64,000 nt of DNA, from positions 124,001 through 188,000 of the forward strand of contig NZ_WUFT01000005.1 of the NCBI RefSeq assembly GCF_010668805.1. The letters run 5' to 3'. Source of the DNA: Rhizobium phaseoli. Its GTDB lineage: Bacteria; Pseudomonadota; Alphaproteobacteria; Rhizobiales; Rhizobiaceae. Under the pieces are notes generated by a model. The model was not told the DNA's origin. It did not search any database and was given only the letters and a program-made list of their open reading frames with translations. The position numbers and the translations under genes are program-made. Positions within the stretch are counted from its first letter, which is position 1. Each line of letters starts with the position of its first letter. This document shows, in pieces, positions 27,411-37,528 of the stretch.

Positions 27411-27965
27411 ATGAAGAACAATCGGGACGATGTTCCCTTCTCCTATCACGTCAAGGTCGGCCATATCTCGGCCAACCCCGTCGAAGTTCACGTCGAGGCA
27501 GACGGCAAGGAACTGAAGGCGCTTGCCGAGACCTGGAACATTGTCTCGGTCGACAATCTCAGCGCCGACCTGCAGATTGCCCGCTGGAAGCGCGACGGCG
27601 TGCGCATCAAGGGCCGCGTAAAGGCGAAGCTCGTCCAGTCCTGCGTCATAACGCTGGAACCGGTCGAATCCGCCATCGACGAGAGCTTCGAGCAGATCTT
27701 CGTGCCTGAAGGTTCCAAGCTTGCCCGCCAGGCCGGTAATGACGCCGGCGAGATGTTGCTCGATCCGGACGGCCCTGATCTGCCCGAAACCTTTGTCGGC
27801 GATACGATCGATGCCGGGGAGTTGGTTGCCGAATTTGCCGCTCTGGCGATCGATCCCTATCCGCGCAAGAAGGACATCGAATTCGACGGCCATATCGAGG
27901 ATGGCGGCGAGGACGACAAAAAGCCCTCGGCTTTCGCTGCCCTCAAGGATTGGAAAAAGGACTGA
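27411..27965 (+). CDS. DUF177 (YceD) family protein
   Basis: A 184-aa protein of the YceD/DUF177 family, linked in many bacteria to 23S rRNA accumulation and encoded upstream of rpmF or plsX. The core occupies about residues 30-160, with VQSCVITLEPVESAIDESFE (in rhizobia a single Cys of the usual CxxC pair) and an acidic tail before FAALKDWKKD, a conserved ending. ATG 27411 follows GAAGGAGGAAACG, an excellent ribosome site. It lies between the CBP3-type chaperone and plsX in the conserved fatty-acid/phospholipid run. Confidence 0.9.
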   Translation: MKNNRDDVPFSYHVKVGHISANPVEVHVEADGKELKALAETWNIVSVDNLSADLQIARWKRDGVRIKGRVKAKLVQSCVITLEPVESAIDESFEQIFVPEGSKLARQAGNDAGEMLLDPDGPDLPETFVGDTIDAGELVAEFAALAIDPYPRKKDIEFDGHIEDGGEDDKKPSAFAALKDWKKD

Positions 27966-28063
27966 AGCGTCTCTGGCATTTGACATAATTCAGTTGTAAG
28001 CGACGCCAAAACCGGTATTTTGGCCGAAATTTCGCCCTCGGCGAAAAGAAGGATCAGGGACGC

Positions 28064-29110
28064 GTGATCAGAATATCTCTCGACCTCATGGGTGGCGACT
28101 TTGGTCCCCAGGTTGTCATCCCCGGCGCCGCCAAGGCGTTGGACCGGCATCCGGATATTTCCTTCGTTTTCTACGGTCTCAAGGAACAATGCGATCCGGT
28201 TCTCGCCAAGTTTCCGAAGCTTAGGGAAAAATCGCTCTTTCACGATTGCGAGCTCGCCGTCAGCATGGAGGAGAAGCCGAGCCAGGCGCTGCGCCGCGGC
28301 CGCTACATCTCCACCATGTGGCGCTCGATCGAGGCGGTGAAGACGGGGGAGGCCGATGTTGCGGTCTCGGCCGGCAATACCGGGGCGCTGATGGCGATGG
28401 CGAAGTTCTGTCTGCGCACCATGGCCAATATCGAGCGCCCGGCGATCGCCGCGATCTGGCCGACGCTCAAAGGTGAGAGCATCGTGCTCGACGTCGGTGC
28501 GACGATCGGCGCCGATGCCCAGCAACTGATGGATTTTGCCCTGATGGGCGGCGCCATGGCGCGGGCGCTGTTCGAGGTCGAAAGGCCGACGGTCGGCCTT
28601 CTGAACGTCGGCGTCGAGGAGATGAAAGGCCAGGAAGAGGTCAAGGAAGCCGGTCGGCTGTTGCGCGAGGCAAACATCGATTCGCTTGAATATTCCGGCT
28701 TTGTCGAGGGCAACGACCTTGGCAAGGGCACGGTCGACGTCGTCGTCACCGAAGGGTTTTCCGGCAATATCGCCCTGAAGACCGCTGAAGGCACTGCCAA
28801 GCAGATCGGTGAATATCTGCGAGCTGCCATGTCGCGCACGCTGCTCGCCCGCATCGGGTACCTCTTCGCCAAAAGCGCCTTCGACATGCTCCGCGAGAAG
28901 CTCGATCCGAGCAAGGTCAATGGCGGCGTGTTTCTCGGCCTGAACGGCATCGTCATCAAGAGCCATGGCGGGGCGAATGCCGAAGGCATCGCCGCGGCCA
29001 TCGAAGTCGGCTACGACATGGCCAAGAACGGCCTCAATCAGAAAATAGAAAACGATCTTAAGAAATATCATGCCAAGCGGCTGCCCCCCATGGGCCCGGA
29101 AGCTGCATGA
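28064..29110 (+). CDS. plsX: phosphate acyltransferase PlsX
   Basis: A 348-aa peripheral membrane enzyme making acyl-phosphate from acyl-ACP for phospholipid synthesis. Begins [23 protein letters not shown] (translated with Met), the PlsX hallmark, and carries [14 protein letters not shown] and [25 protein letters not shown]. The start codon is GTG (28064), with AAGGA 9-10 nt upstream. Its stop overlaps an in-frame ATG of fabH by 4 nt (ATGA), so fabH translation may be coupled. Confidence 0.95.
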   Translation: MIRISLDLMGGDFGPQVVIPGAAKALDRHPDISFVFYGLKEQCDPVLAKFPKLREKSLFHDCELAVSMEEKPSQALRRGRYISTMWRSIEAVKTGEADVAVSAGNTGALMAMAKFCLRTMANIERPAIAAIWPTLKGESIVLDVGATIGADAQQLMDFALMGGAMARALFEVERPTVGLLNVGVEEMKGQEEVKEAGRLLREANIDSLEYSGFVEGNDLGKGTVDVVVTEGFSGNIALKTAEGTAKQIGEYLRAAMSRTLLARIGYLFAKSAFDMLREKLDPSKVNGGVFLGLNGIVIKSHGGANAEGIAAAIEVGYDMAKNGLNQKIENDLKKYHAKRLPPMGPEAA

Positions 29111-29130
29111 GCAATGGGGTTCAATCGACT

Positions 29131-30102
29131 ATGATCCGTTCAGTGGTTCGCGGGTTCGGAGCCGCACTCCCGAAGCGCGTGATGACCAATGGTGACATGG
29201 AGGCGATCGTCGACACGTCAGACGAATGGATCGTCCAGCGCACCGGCATCCGGCAGCGTTATCTCGCCGGCGATGAGGAGACGACGGCGTCGCTCGGCGA
29301 GGCCGCAGCGCGCGCAGCCCTTGCCAATGGCGGCCTGACGCCGGATGATATCGATCTGATCATCTGTGCCACCTCGACGCCGGATAACACTTTTCCGGCA
29401 ACCTCGGTCAACATCCAGAACCGCCTCGGCATGAGCCACGGCTTCGCCTTCGACGTCCAGGCCGTCTGCACTGGTTTCGTCTATGCGGTCACGACAGCGG
29501 ATGCCTATATCCGCGGCGGGCTTGCAAAGCGGGTTCTCGTCATCGGTGCCGAAACTTTTTCGCGCATTCTCGACTGGAACGACCGCACCACCTGCGTGCT
29601 TTTTGGCGACGGCGCCGGCGCGATCGTGCTCGAAGCGACCGAGGGCGAGGGGACTGTTGCCGATCGCGGCGTGCTGACGGCGCATCTGCGCTCGGACGGC
29701 TCGCACAAGGAAAAACTCTATGTCGATGGCGGACCGTCGACGACGGGCACTGTCGGCAAGCTGCGCATGGAAGGCCGCGAGGTCTTCAAATATGCCGTCG
29801 GCATGATCACCGATGTCATTCAGGCGGCCTTCGATTCGACTGGCACGACCGCCGATGACCTTGACTGGCTGGTGCCGCACCAAGCCAATCGGCGCATCAT
29901 CGACGGTTCGGCCAAGAAGCTGAATATCGATGCCGCGAAGGTCGTCATCACGGTCGATCTGCACGGCAATACCTCGGCGGCCTCGATCCCGCTTGCACTT
30001 GCGACCGCTGCCGGCGACGGCCGCATCAAGAAGGGCGACCTGGTGATGCTCGAAGCGATGGGCGGCGGCTTCACTTGGGGCGCCGTTCTGCTGCGCTGGT
30101 AG
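29131..30102 (+). CDS. fabH: 3-oxoacyl-ACP synthase III (FabH)
   Basis: A 323-aa thiolase-fold condensing enzyme that starts fatty acid synthesis from acetyl-CoA and malonyl-ACP. The catalytic triad is Cys113 (DVQAVCTGF), His250 (LVPHQANRR) and Asn280 (LHGNTSAAS). ATG 29131 ([10 protein letters not shown]) gives the family length; ATG 29107, eight codons upstream and overlapping plsX by 4 nt, is a plausible alternative through coupling. It is followed by ihfA after about 100 bp, part of the conserved plsX-fabH-ihfA-merR set. Confidence 0.95.
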   Translation: MIRSVVRGFGAALPKRVMTNGDMEAIVDTSDEWIVQRTGIRQRYLAGDEETTASLGEAAARAALANGGLTPDDIDLIICATSTPDNTFPATSVNIQNRLGMSHGFAFDVQAVCTGFVYAVTTADAYIRGGLAKRVLVIGAETFSRILDWNDRTTCVLFGDGAGAIVLEATEGEGTVADRGVLTAHLRSDGSHKEKLYVDGGPSTTGTVGKLRMEGREVFKYAVGMITDVIQAAFDSTGTTADDLDWLVPHQANRRIIDGSAKKLNIDAAKVVITVDLHGNTSAASIPLALATAAGDGRIKKGDLVMLEAMGGGFTWGAVLLRW

Positions 30103-30207
30103 GTACGAATCCTAAAAAACTGGCGGCGAACAAGAGCTTGACCGTAAGGCGCAAGACAAATACTCTTCATGCGATTTCACAAAATATTTGTAGTGGGCGG
30201 GGAAACC

Positions 30208-30546
30208 ATGACCGGAAAAACAGTGACGCGAGCAGACCTGGCGGAATCCGTTTTCCGAAAGGTCGGGCTTTCCCGGACCGAATCTGCGGAACTTGTGGAA
30301 ACCGTCATCGACGAAGTTTGCAACGCCATCGTGCGCGGTGAAACCGTCAAGCTTTCCTCCTTCGCCACCTTCCAGGTGCGCGACAAGAACGAGCGGATCG
30401 GCCGCAACCCGAAGACTGGCGAGGAGGTTCCGATTTCCCCCCGTCGGGTCATGACCTTCAAGGCGTCGAACGTGCTGAAAACGCGCATCCTCAAGGCGCA
30501 TGTGTCTCGCAAGGTCAAGCTAAAGCCGCAGAATCCGGCCTCCTGA
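30208..30546 (+). CDS. ihfA: integration host factor subunit alpha
   Basis: A 112-aa DNA-bending protein that pairs with IhfB. HU/IHF signatures are [20 protein letters not shown], a [12 protein letters not shown] core, and the DNA-intercalating arm [19 protein letters not shown] (Pro at the tip), which places it in the IHF-alpha class. ATG 30208 follows GGGGAAACC; the frame also opens at 30169 but lacks a ribosome site. IHF promotes nif and other sigma-54 gene expression in rhizobia (family knowledge). Confidence 0.94.
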   Translation: MTGKTVTRADLAESVFRKVGLSRTESAELVETVIDEVCNAIVRGETVKLSSFATFQVRDKNERIGRNPKTGEEVPISPRRVMTFKASNVLKTRILKAHVSRKVKLKPQNPAS

Positions 30547-30696
30547 TCGTCTGCTTTCCGTTTCTAAACAGCATTTTTTCCCCTCCGCACTGTCCTGCGT
30601 TGTGCGCAACGTCGACACATGACTTGAATTGTCGGCGCCAAACCGTTGAAATATGATGAGTCGCCGTAGGATCGAGCCGCGAGGTCGCGTAGCAGT

Positions 30697-31236
30697 ATGA
30701 CGTTGGACAAGAGCCCCGATGCCTTTCGCACCATCAGCGAAGTCGCAGACGATCTTGATCTGCCGCAGCATGTGCTGCGCTTCTGGGAGACGCGTTTTCC
30801 CCAGATAAAGCCGATGAAGCGCGGCGGTGGCCGTCGCTACTACCGGCCCGAGGATGTCGATCTCCTTAAGGGCATCCGGCATTTGCTCTATGATCATGGC
30901 TACACGATCAAGGGCGTGCAGAAGCTTTTGAAGACCAACGGCAACAAGTTCGTCATATCCGTCGGCCACGGCGATCTCGCCAGCGTCGAGGCGCTTGCGT
31001 CGGGCGTGCAGGATGCGAGTGCGGGGGAACCGCGCGTCGGTATGGCCGATGAAGACCAGATCGTCGGCCGCGCCAAGCCGCCGATTACCCGTCGGTTCTT
31101 CAACTTTGTGGCTGGCGACGACGAGCAGGAAGTCTCGATCGGCAAGTCGAGCGTCGGCAAGGAAGACAGGGCATTGCTGCAGGAGGCGCTTTACGACCTG
31201 CTGGAATGCAAGCGCCTGCTCGATCAGGTGCGCTGA
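30697..31236 (+). CDS. MerR family transcriptional regulator
   Basis: A 179-aa protein with an N-terminal MerR helix-turn-helix (about residues 10-77: [42 protein letters not shown], wing and second helix [25 protein letters not shown]). The C-terminal part is short and low in complexity, without metal-binding cysteines, so no heavy-metal role is indicated. It follows ihfA as in most alphaproteobacteria. Its regulon is unknown. Confidence 0.9.
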   Translation: MTLDKSPDAFRTISEVADDLDLPQHVLRFWETRFPQIKPMKRGGGRRYYRPEDVDLLKGIRHLLYDHGYTIKGVQKLLKTNGNKFVISVGHGDLASVEALASGVQDASAGEPRVGMADEDQIVGRAKPPITRRFFNFVAGDDEQEVSIGKSSVGKEDRALLQEALYDLLECKRLLDQVR

Positions 31237-31303
31237 CCAGAAAACAACTCTTTGTTTTTATGCATCGCTATCCCGGAACGGCTCCGCTTCCGGGCTGCAT
31301 GCA

Positions 31304-31651
31304 TTAGGCTTCGGCAAGCCGCTTCATCGCCTGTTCGAGTTCGCTGAGCTGGAAGGGTTTTTGCAGCACGGGCAATGTGCTCGGGCTGCTGCCGGCAGGG
31401 GCGGCGCCATATCCCGTCGCGTAGACATAGGGTTTGCCGCGTTCGTCGAGCAGTTTTGCAACCGGCAGCGAACTCTGCCCGGCAAGCGAGACGTCGAGAA
31501 TTGCAGCGTCGAATTCCGTCTCCCTGGCTGTTGCCAGCGCCCGTTCCAGATCGGGCGCGCTGGCGCAAACCCGGTAGCCGAGATCGGCGAGCATGTCCTC
31601 AAGCAACATCGCAATCAGCGCGTCGTCTTCGACTATGAATATGTCTTTCAT
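31304..31651 (-). CDS. single-domain response regulator
   Basis: A 115-aa stand-alone receiver (REC) with no output domain. The acidic pocket is in IFIVEDDALIAMLL, the phospho-acceptor Asp in DAAILDVSLAGQSSLPVA, and the conserved Lys in VLQKPFQLSELEQAM. ATG 31651 (MKDIFIVEDD) is chosen from several in-frame starts because GGATGGGAAC precedes it. It lies divergent from a hybrid sensor kinase, which may phosphorylate it (inference). Such single-domain proteins often act as phosphate shuttles. Confidence 0.88.
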   Translation of the reverse strand: MKDIFIVEDDALIAMLLEDMLADLGYRVCASAPDLERALATARETEFDAAILDVSLAGQSSLPVAKLLDERGKPYVYATGYGAAPAGSSPSTLPVLQKPFQLSELEQAMKRLAEA

Positions 31652-31805
31652 GTTCCCATCCACCCATTCCCCTTGCTGGGCATGGAAATATGTGGAACCC
31701 CTTGCACGGCTCGTCAAGGTGTCGTGCGCGGCAGTGTGAGAAACAACATATTGCCGGGCGAAATTCGATGTGTAAAAGCTTGGATGCCGTTTGCGCAATG
31801 GCTCC

Positions 31806-31904
31806 CGCATAATCCTTAAATCCGAATCGATTCAAAGATAAAATCATGCGGAAAATGAGAGAGTTACAGCGTCCTTTACGCATCTAAGACGCGCGGCGCT
31901 GTAA
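31806..31904. repeat. rhizobial mosaic palindrome, family A copy 3
   Basis: Hairpin 1 (31806-31850) pairs CGCAT with ATGCG around an imperfect AATC..GATT core. Hairpin 2 (31864-31904) pairs TTACAGCGTC with GACGC..CGCTGTAA and carries the same GACGCGCGGCGCT block seen at 13898. It ends 13 nt before the sensor kinase start, so it forms part of its leader and shares space with the ribosome site. Confidence 0.7.
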
Positions 31905-31917
31905 GAAGGGGTCTGGA

Positions 31918-33564
31918 ATGGATTTGCTGAGTGCCACGGATTGGCTGCGTCATAGGCCGGGTTATACATATCCGCTGGCCGTCGCCTTCGTTAGCCTGAC
32001 GCTTCTTCTGAGGCTCGTCGCCAGCGACTATCTCTCCGGATTTCCCTTCTTGAGCTTCCTCCCGGCGATATTGCTGGCGAGTTTCATCGGCGGCGCCGGG
32101 CCAGGCTTCGTCGCGGCGGTTCTCGCCGCCTTCATCGTTCAGCAGTTTTTCGTCGAGCCGCACAATATCTTCTGGCCGATCAGCGCCGGCCAATGGGTTG
32201 GTCTCTCAACCTACCTCGTCAATGCGGCGATCATCATCGGCCTGATGGAGATGATCATCATCGCGCATGGCCGGCAGAGCCGCCTCCGCAATGAGCTCAA
32301 CAGTTTCAACACGCGCCTCGAACAGACGGTGGTCCAGCGCACCGCCGAGCTCAGGCACGAGATGGAAGAGAACGCCGCCGCTCAGGCGCAGGTGCGCCAG
32401 CTGCAAAAGATGGAGACGATCGGTCAGCTCACCGGCGGGGTCGCCCATGATTTCAACAATATGCTGGCGATCATCATCGGCAACCTCGATCTCGCCCAGC
32501 GGCGTTTGACCGGCCATGAGGATCCCCGCCTGCTGAACTCCATCCAGAATGCCAAAGACGGCGCCCAGAGGGCGGCGGTACTGACGGCGCGGCTTCTCGC
32601 GTTCTCGCGCCAGCAGCCGCTCGCCCCTGAAGTAATCGACCTCAACAAGCTGGTTGGCGGTATGTCGGAGCTGCTACGGCGTACACTTGGCGAGCAGATC
32701 CGGATCGAGACCGTGCTTGCCGGCGGCCTCTGGCCGAGTTTTGCCGATCTGAGCCAGCTTGAGAACGCTATCCTCAACCTTGCCGTCAACGCCCGCGACG
32801 CCATGCCGGGCGGCGGACATCTGACGATCGAGACCGCCAATACCGAACTCGACGAACGATATTCCCGCATGCATTCGGAGGTCGAGGCCGGCCAATATGT
32901 GATGATCAGCATGACCGACACCGGTACTGGCATGTCGCCTGATGTGATCGAGCGGGCGTTCGACCCGTTTTACACGACCAAGGGACCCGGCAAGGGCACC
33001 GGTCTCGGCCTCAGCCAGGTTTACGGCTACATCAAGCAGAGCGGCGGCCACATCAAGATCTATTCGGAGATCGACAGGGGCACGACGGTGAAGATCTATC
33101 TTCCGCGTCATGTCGGCGCGACTGACGCTCGGTTGAGTGCCTCCGGCGCCCAGCCTATCCCTCAGGGCAGCGTCAACGATACGATCCTGGTGGTGGAGGA
33201 TGATGAGAACGTCCGCACCATGACCGCCGAGAGCCTGCATGAACTCGGTTACACCGTGTTGCAGGCGGCGAGCGGGATGGAAGCGCTTCTCGTTCTGGAA
33301 GAAAATCGGGACGTCGACCTGATCTTTACCGATATCGTCATGCCGCAAATGACCGGACGCCAACTGGCCGATATCGTCCAGGAGAAATGGCCGGCGATCC
33401 GGATCCTCTATACGACGGGTTATACCCGCAATGCCATCGTCCATAACGGGGTGCTCGATCACGGCGTCTCGTTGCTTGCCAAGCCCTTCAGCCTGGAGCA
33501 ACTCGCCCATAAGATCCGCGAACTCCTGAATGCGCCGGCAAAGGCGGAAGGCGAGCGGACGTGA
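31918..33564 (+). CDS. hybrid sensor histidine kinase/response regulator
   Basis: A 548-aa membrane kinase. The N-terminus (about residues 15-120) has four hydrophobic helices of the KdpD-like DUF4118 type; a coiled coil follows (RNELNSFNTRLEQTVVQRTAEL, about 125-155). Then comes a HisKA domain with H-box VAHDFNNML (about residue 176). HATPase boxes are N (LAVNARDAMPGGG), G1 (DTGTGM) and G2 (GKGTGLGLS). A C-terminal receiver domain has DLIFTDIVMP as its phospho-acceptor. No HPt domain is present; the adjacent single-domain regulator may take part. The input signal is unknown. Confidence 0.9.
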   Translation: MDLLSATDWLRHRPGYTYPLAVAFVSLTLLLRLVASDYLSGFPFLSFLPAILLASFIGGAGPGFVAAVLAAFIVQQFFVEPHNIFWPISAGQWVGLSTYLVNAAIIIGLMEMIIIAHGRQSRLRNELNSFNTRLEQTVVQRTAELRHEMEENAAAQAQVRQLQKMETIGQLTGGVAHDFNNMLAIIIGNLDLAQRRLTGHEDPRLLNSIQNAKDGAQRAAVLTARLLAFSRQQPLAPEVIDLNKLVGGMSELLRRTLGEQIRIETVLAGGLWPSFADLSQLENAILNLAVNARDAMPGGGHLTIETANTELDERYSRMHSEVEAGQYVMISMTDTGTGMSPDVIERAFDPFYTTKGPGKGTGLGLSQVYGYIKQSGGHIKIYSEIDRGTTVKIYLPRHVGATDARLSASGAQPIPQGSVNDTILVVEDDENVRTMTAESLHELGYTVLQAASGMEALLVLEENRDVDLIFTDIVMPQMTGRQLADIVQEKWPAIRILYTTGYTRNAIVHNGVLDHGVSLLAKPFSLEQLAHKIRELLNAPAKAEGERT

Positions 33565-33651
33565 AGCCGCCACAGTATGACGGGATGCACGCCGACCGGG
33601 CCTAATATCATCCTGTTCTAGGCGACTGCACGTCCACTATCCCCGATCGCT

Positions 33652-33966
33652 TTATTCGAGGACCTGGATCACACGGTGCGTCTTCGGCTCGACGATGACA
33701 CGCCGCTCGTTGACGACCGTATAGCCGTAGCCGTCCATATCCGGCACGGTGTGCACTTGGACGGTGTCGGGCAGCGTCGCGCCGACGGCGATATCGCCTT
33801 CATAGACGACGGATGGCGTGTTTTGTTCCATCACGTAGGTGCGCACCTCGCCTGGCAAGACGACGGAGCCGGTCGGAGCGGGATCGGTGACGATGACGGT
33901 GCTCTGGGCGAAGGCGGCGGAGCCGATGGTTAGCATGGCGGCCGCAGCAAGCATGATCTTGCGCAT
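33652..33966 (-). CDS. small secreted DUF1236-type protein
   Basis: A 104-aa exported protein: signal peptide IMLAAAAMLTIGSAAFAQ (cleavage at about residue 20), then a short beta-rich domain ending VVNERRVIVEPKTHRVIQVLE, the typical DUF1236 ending found in many rhizobial small proteins. Function unknown; a periplasmic location is expected. ATG 33966 follows AAGGAGAACATCCC; the longer frame upstream is rejected. It is convergent with the sensor kinase gene. Confidence 0.82.
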   Translation of the reverse strand: MRKIMLAAAAMLTIGSAAFAQSTVIVTDPAPTGSVVLPGEVRTYVMEQNTPSVVYEGDIAVGATLPDTVQVHTVPDMDGYGYTVVNERRVIVEPKTHRVIQVLE

Positions 33967-34291
33967 GGGATGTTCTCCTTGTTCAACCTGAGACATCAAC
34001 GCAACGCCGGCCATGCGGCATAGTTCCCGGTGACCTTCGCCCGTGCCGAAGACCGACGCAATCTCGGCAATTCAGTTGTTGCTAAATCAAATTATGCACC
34101 ATACGGTTGAGCTGTTCGAATCACGTTTAATGCGAGTTCGTTCAGCGGCACCTGCGGCGGGTTTTTTACTCTTCGTTAACCATGTTGGCGATTTATACCC
34201 TGTGAACGACCGGTTGGTCGTTGATTCGAAGGTCCGTCGCGTTTCGGTTTGCGAATGGATATCTGGAAAGACGATTGCGGCGGCTTGAGAC
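33967..34291. other. promoter region of the cellulose operon
   Basis: About 325 bp without a gene, AT-rich between 34070 and 34210 (TTGCTAAATCAAATTATG, TTAACC, TTTATACC). The inverted repeat AACGACC / GGTCGTT with a 4-nt centre (34205-34222) is a candidate regulator site. Confidence 0.5.
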
Positions 34292-35278
34292 ATGCGTTTG
34301 CGGAAGACGATATCGATGGTGGCTGTGGTGGGCATGATGGCCGGCTGCACCTCGACGGGCGGTGTGCGCCAGCCCTCCGGGCCGGAAACCGTGGTGCCTG
34401 AAAAGGCGCTGGTCCTGCCACCGCCGGGCGGCCCGTCGATCGTCAGCGTCGTCGAGCGCAAGCGTGGCAATGGCGTCGAGCAGACGATCTCGCTGTTTAC
34501 CTCATCCTCCGTGCCCGGCCAGAACTTCTTGAAGGTGCAGTTTTTTGGCGCGTCCGGGGCCAATCCCGGCACCGGCAATGCCGGTTTCAGCATGATCAAC
34601 GAGAGCGGCATTAGCCGCGAGGTGGCGCGTTCGGCCCCCGGCGTGCCGATGGCGACGTCGGCGACCTTCCTGCAGAACGCCTATGGACCCTTCGGTTATG
34701 CCGCTGGCCGCAGCCGTAGCGGCGACAGCTGCATCTTTGCCTGGCAGCAGATCCGCTCAAGTGCGGCCGCCAACACCCAGGCGCGCAATTTCGGCATGAT
34801 CCAGCTGCGACTGCGTCTCTGCGATGCGAATGCCAGCGAGCGCCAGCTGCTCGGCATCGTCTACGGCTATACCATATCAGGCACTTTCGACGGGGTGATC
34901 TGGAACCCTTACGGCAATCCGCCGCCGGCCGATGTCGCGCTCGGACGCACCGGCGCGCCGATTTATCCTGACGAGGGCCGCTATCGCGCCGGCCCGATGC
35001 CGATCGGCTATGAGCCGGCGCCTGCCGTTGTCAGCCGGCCGCGGGCAGTTCCGGCCCGCAGCGCTTCGCCACCGGCGCAAGGCGCCGCACCGATGTCGGC
35101 GCCCATCGGCCCGCGCGTGCCGCTGCCGGGTGACGCGCCGCAGGCGAGGATGATGCCGGATGCGGCAGCCGCGCCGCCCGAACAGCCGGTTGAACAATCC
35201 GCAAGGGCGATCGGCGTCACCGTGCCGTCGCCAGACTGCATAGGCGATGCGGCCATGACGGCCGCCTGCCGGAGATAA
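34292..35278 (+). CDS. bcsN: cellulose biosynthesis protein BcsN (lipoprotein)
   Basis: A 328-aa exported lipoprotein matching BcsN, a component limited to rhizobial/Agrobacterium-type (type III) cellulose operons. A lipobox lies in VVGMMAGCTS (Cys at residue 19). The conserved domain (about 35-215) holds VSVVERKRGNGVEQTISLFTSS and YAAGRSRSGDSCIFAWQQIR. A Pro/Ala-rich tail follows. Its role is not well defined, and it is likely an outer-membrane accessory factor. It heads the bcsN-A-B-Z-K run, with 57 nt before bcsA. Confidence 0.88.
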   Translation: MRLRKTISMVAVVGMMAGCTSTGGVRQPSGPETVVPEKALVLPPPGGPSIVSVVERKRGNGVEQTISLFTSSSVPGQNFLKVQFFGASGANPGTGNAGFSMINESGISREVARSAPGVPMATSATFLQNAYGPFGYAAGRSRSGDSCIFAWQQIRSSAAANTQARNFGMIQLRLRLCDANASERQLLGIVYGYTISGTFDGVIWNPYGNPPPADVALGRTGAPIYPDEGRYRAGPMPIGYEPAPAVVSRPRAVPARSASPPAQGAAPMSAPIGPRVPLPGDAPQARMMPDAAAAPPEQPVEQSARAIGVTVPSPDCIGDAAMTAACRR

Positions 35279-35335
35279 TCAGCATGCCCGGGGCGCCCGA
35301 CGGTGCGCCGGTTGAGCAATTTCGAAGGAACGTCG

Positions 35336-37528
35336 ATGCGCAAAGCCCGCAGTGTCATCATATGGGCCGTGGTTTCGCTCTGCATGATCGTGCTGATCAC
35401 GCTGCCGGTCAACTTGCAGACCCAGCTGATCACCAGCATCACCGTCGTGACGGTCATGGCGCTGATAAAGATTTTGAAGGGTGAGGGGACCTGGCGCCTG
35501 GTGGCGCTCGCCTTCGGCACGTCGATCGTGTTGCGCTATGTCTACTGGCGCACCACCAATACGCTGCCGCCTCTGAACCAGCCCGCAAACTTCATTCCCG
35601 GCCTGCTGCTCTATCTTGCTGAAATGTACAGCGTTGCCATGCTGGCGCTCAGCCTGTTCATCGTCGCGACGCCGCTGCCGTCACGCCCCTCGCGTGCCGC
35701 CAATCCCGGACGTTTGCCGCATGTCGATGTCTTTGTGCCATCCTATAACGAGGATGCCGGGCTTCTCGGAAACACGCTGGCTGCCGCCAAGGCCATGGAT
35801 TATCCGGCCGAGAAGCTGCATGTCTGGCTGCTCGACGATGGCGGCACCCTGCAGAAGCGCAATTCCGGCAAGCTGCTCGAAGCCCAGGCCGCCGCTGCCC
35901 GCCATATCGAGCTGAAGAAGCTCTGCGAGGACCTCGACGTCAGCTATCTCACGCGCGACCGAAACGAGCACGCCAAGGCCGGCAATCTCAACAACGGCAT
36001 GAAACACTCGACCGGCGAACTCATCGCCGTCTTCGATGCCGACCACGCGCCGGCGCGCGATTTCCTGCTCGAGACCGTCGGTTATTTCGAGGACGACCCG
36101 AAGCTCTTCCTTGTCCAGACCCCGCACTTCTTCATCAATCCCGATCCGCTGGAGCGCAACCTGCGCACCTTCGACAAGATGCCGAGCGAGAACGAAATGT
36201 TCTACGGCATCATCCAGCGCGGCCTCGATAAATGGAACGCCGCCTTCTTCTGCGGCTCGGCCGCGGTTCTGAGCCGCAGGGCGCTCGACTCCCAGAACGG
36301 CTTTTCCGGCATCAGCATCACTGAAGATTGCGAGACGGCGCTGGCGCTCCACGGCGCTGGCTGGAACAGCATCTATGTCGACAAGCCGCTGATCGCCGGC
36401 CTGCAGCCGGCCACTTTCGCAAGCTTCATCGGCCAGCGCAGCCGCTGGGCGCAGGGCATGATGCAGATCCTGCGCTTCCGCTTTCCGCTGCTGAAGCGCG
36501 GCCTGTCGATCCCGCAGCGCCTCTGCTACATGTCCTCCACGCTGTTTTGGCTCTTCCCGTTCCCGCGCACGATCTTCCTGTTTGCGCCGCTCTTCTATTT
36601 GTTCTTCGATCTGGAAATCTTCACCGCCTCCGGCGGCGAGTTCCTCGCCTATACGCTGGCCTATATGCTCGTGAATCTGATGATGCAGAACTACCTTTAC
36701 GGGTCGTTCCGCTGGCCATGGATTTCGGAGCTCTACGAATATGTCCAGACCGTGCATCTGCTGCCGGCAGTCATCTCCGTCATGCTCAATCCGAGAAAGC
36801 CGACCTTCAAGGTCACCGCCAAGGACGAATCGATCGCCGTAAGCCGCCTGTCGGAGATCAGTCGTCCGTTCTTCGTCATCTTTGCGGTGCAGATCGTCGC
36901 GCTCATCATTACCATCTACAGGATTTACGCCGAGCCCTATAAGGCCGACGTCACGCTGGTCGTCGGCGGCTGGAACCTCATCAACCTGATCATGGCCGGC
37001 TGCGCGCTCGGCGTCGTGTCGGAGCGCGGCGAGCGCGCCCTATCCCGCCGCGTACGCGTCAACCGGCGCTGTGAATTCGGCGCCAACGGCAAGTGGTATA
37101 CGGCCTCGATCGAGGACGTCTCCGTTCACGGTGCAAGGCTTCATATCTTCAACAAGAATCTCGACGACATGCTCGTCGGTGCCGTCGGCGAAATCCGCTT
37201 CCGGCCCTATAGCGGCGCGGATCTGGAGACCCTGCCGCTCATCGTTCGCAATATCGAGCCGTCGGGTGACATCAGCAATGTCGGCTGCCAGTACGTTCCG
37301 AAGAGCGCCCTCGATCATCGCCTGATCGCCGACCTGATGTTTGCGAATTCCGGCCAGTGGACCGAGTTTCAGGCCTCGCGCCGCCGCAATCCGGGGCTGA
37401 TCCGCGGCACTATCTGGTTCCTCGGCCTGTCGTTCTACCAGACGAGCCGCGGCCTCGTTTACTTCTTCCGCAGCATGCGGCCGGAGCGGGAAGCCCAGCA
37501 GCAGGCGGCAAAGGTCAACGCCGGATGA
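35336..37528 (+). CDS. bcsA: cellulose synthase catalytic subunit (UDP-forming)
   Basis: A 730-aa GT2 glycosyltransferase that polymerises glucose from UDP-glucose and exports the chain through its own membrane channel. Catalytic residues: D167 (DDGG), D234/D236 (FDADHAP), D331 (TEDCE), Q367 (QRSRWAQG). Eight or so transmembrane helices flank the GT domain. A PilZ domain (about residues 568-670, RRVRVNRR with EDVSVHGARL) binds cyclic di-GMP, so activity should depend on this signal. Start ATG 35336 has GAAGGAACG upstream. The stop overlaps bcsB by 4 nt (ATGA). In R. leguminosarum this gene is called celA. Confidence 0.97.
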   Translation: MRKARSVIIWAVVSLCMIVLITLPVNLQTQLITSITVVTVMALIKILKGEGTWRLVALAFGTSIVLRYVYWRTTNTLPPLNQPANFIPGLLLYLAEMYSVAMLALSLFIVATPLPSRPSRAANPGRLPHVDVFVPSYNEDAGLLGNTLAAAKAMDYPAEKLHVWLLDDGGTLQKRNSGKLLEAQAAAARHIELKKLCEDLDVSYLTRDRNEHAKAGNLNNGMKHSTGELIAVFDADHAPARDFLLETVGYFEDDPKLFLVQTPHFFINPDPLERNLRTFDKMPSENEMFYGIIQRGLDKWNAAFFCGSAAVLSRRALDSQNGFSGISITEDCETALALHGAGWNSIYVDKPLIAGLQPATFASFIGQRSRWAQGMMQILRFRFPLLKRGLSIPQRLCYMSSTLFWLFPFPRTIFLFAPLFYLFFDLEIFTASGGEFLAYTLAYMLVNLMMQNYLYGSFRWPWISELYEYVQTVHLLPAVISVMLNPRKPTFKVTAKDESIAVSRLSEISRPFFVIFAVQIVALIITIYRIYAEPYKADVTLVVGGWNLINLIMAGCALGVVSERGERALSRRVRVNRRCEFGANGKWYTASIEDVSVHGARLHIFNKNLDDMLVGAVGEIRFRPYSGADLETLPLIVRNIEPSGDISNVGCQYVPKSALDHRLIADLMFANSGQWTEFQASRRRNPGLIRGTIWFLGLSFYQTSRGLVYFFRSMRPEREAQQQAAKVNAG

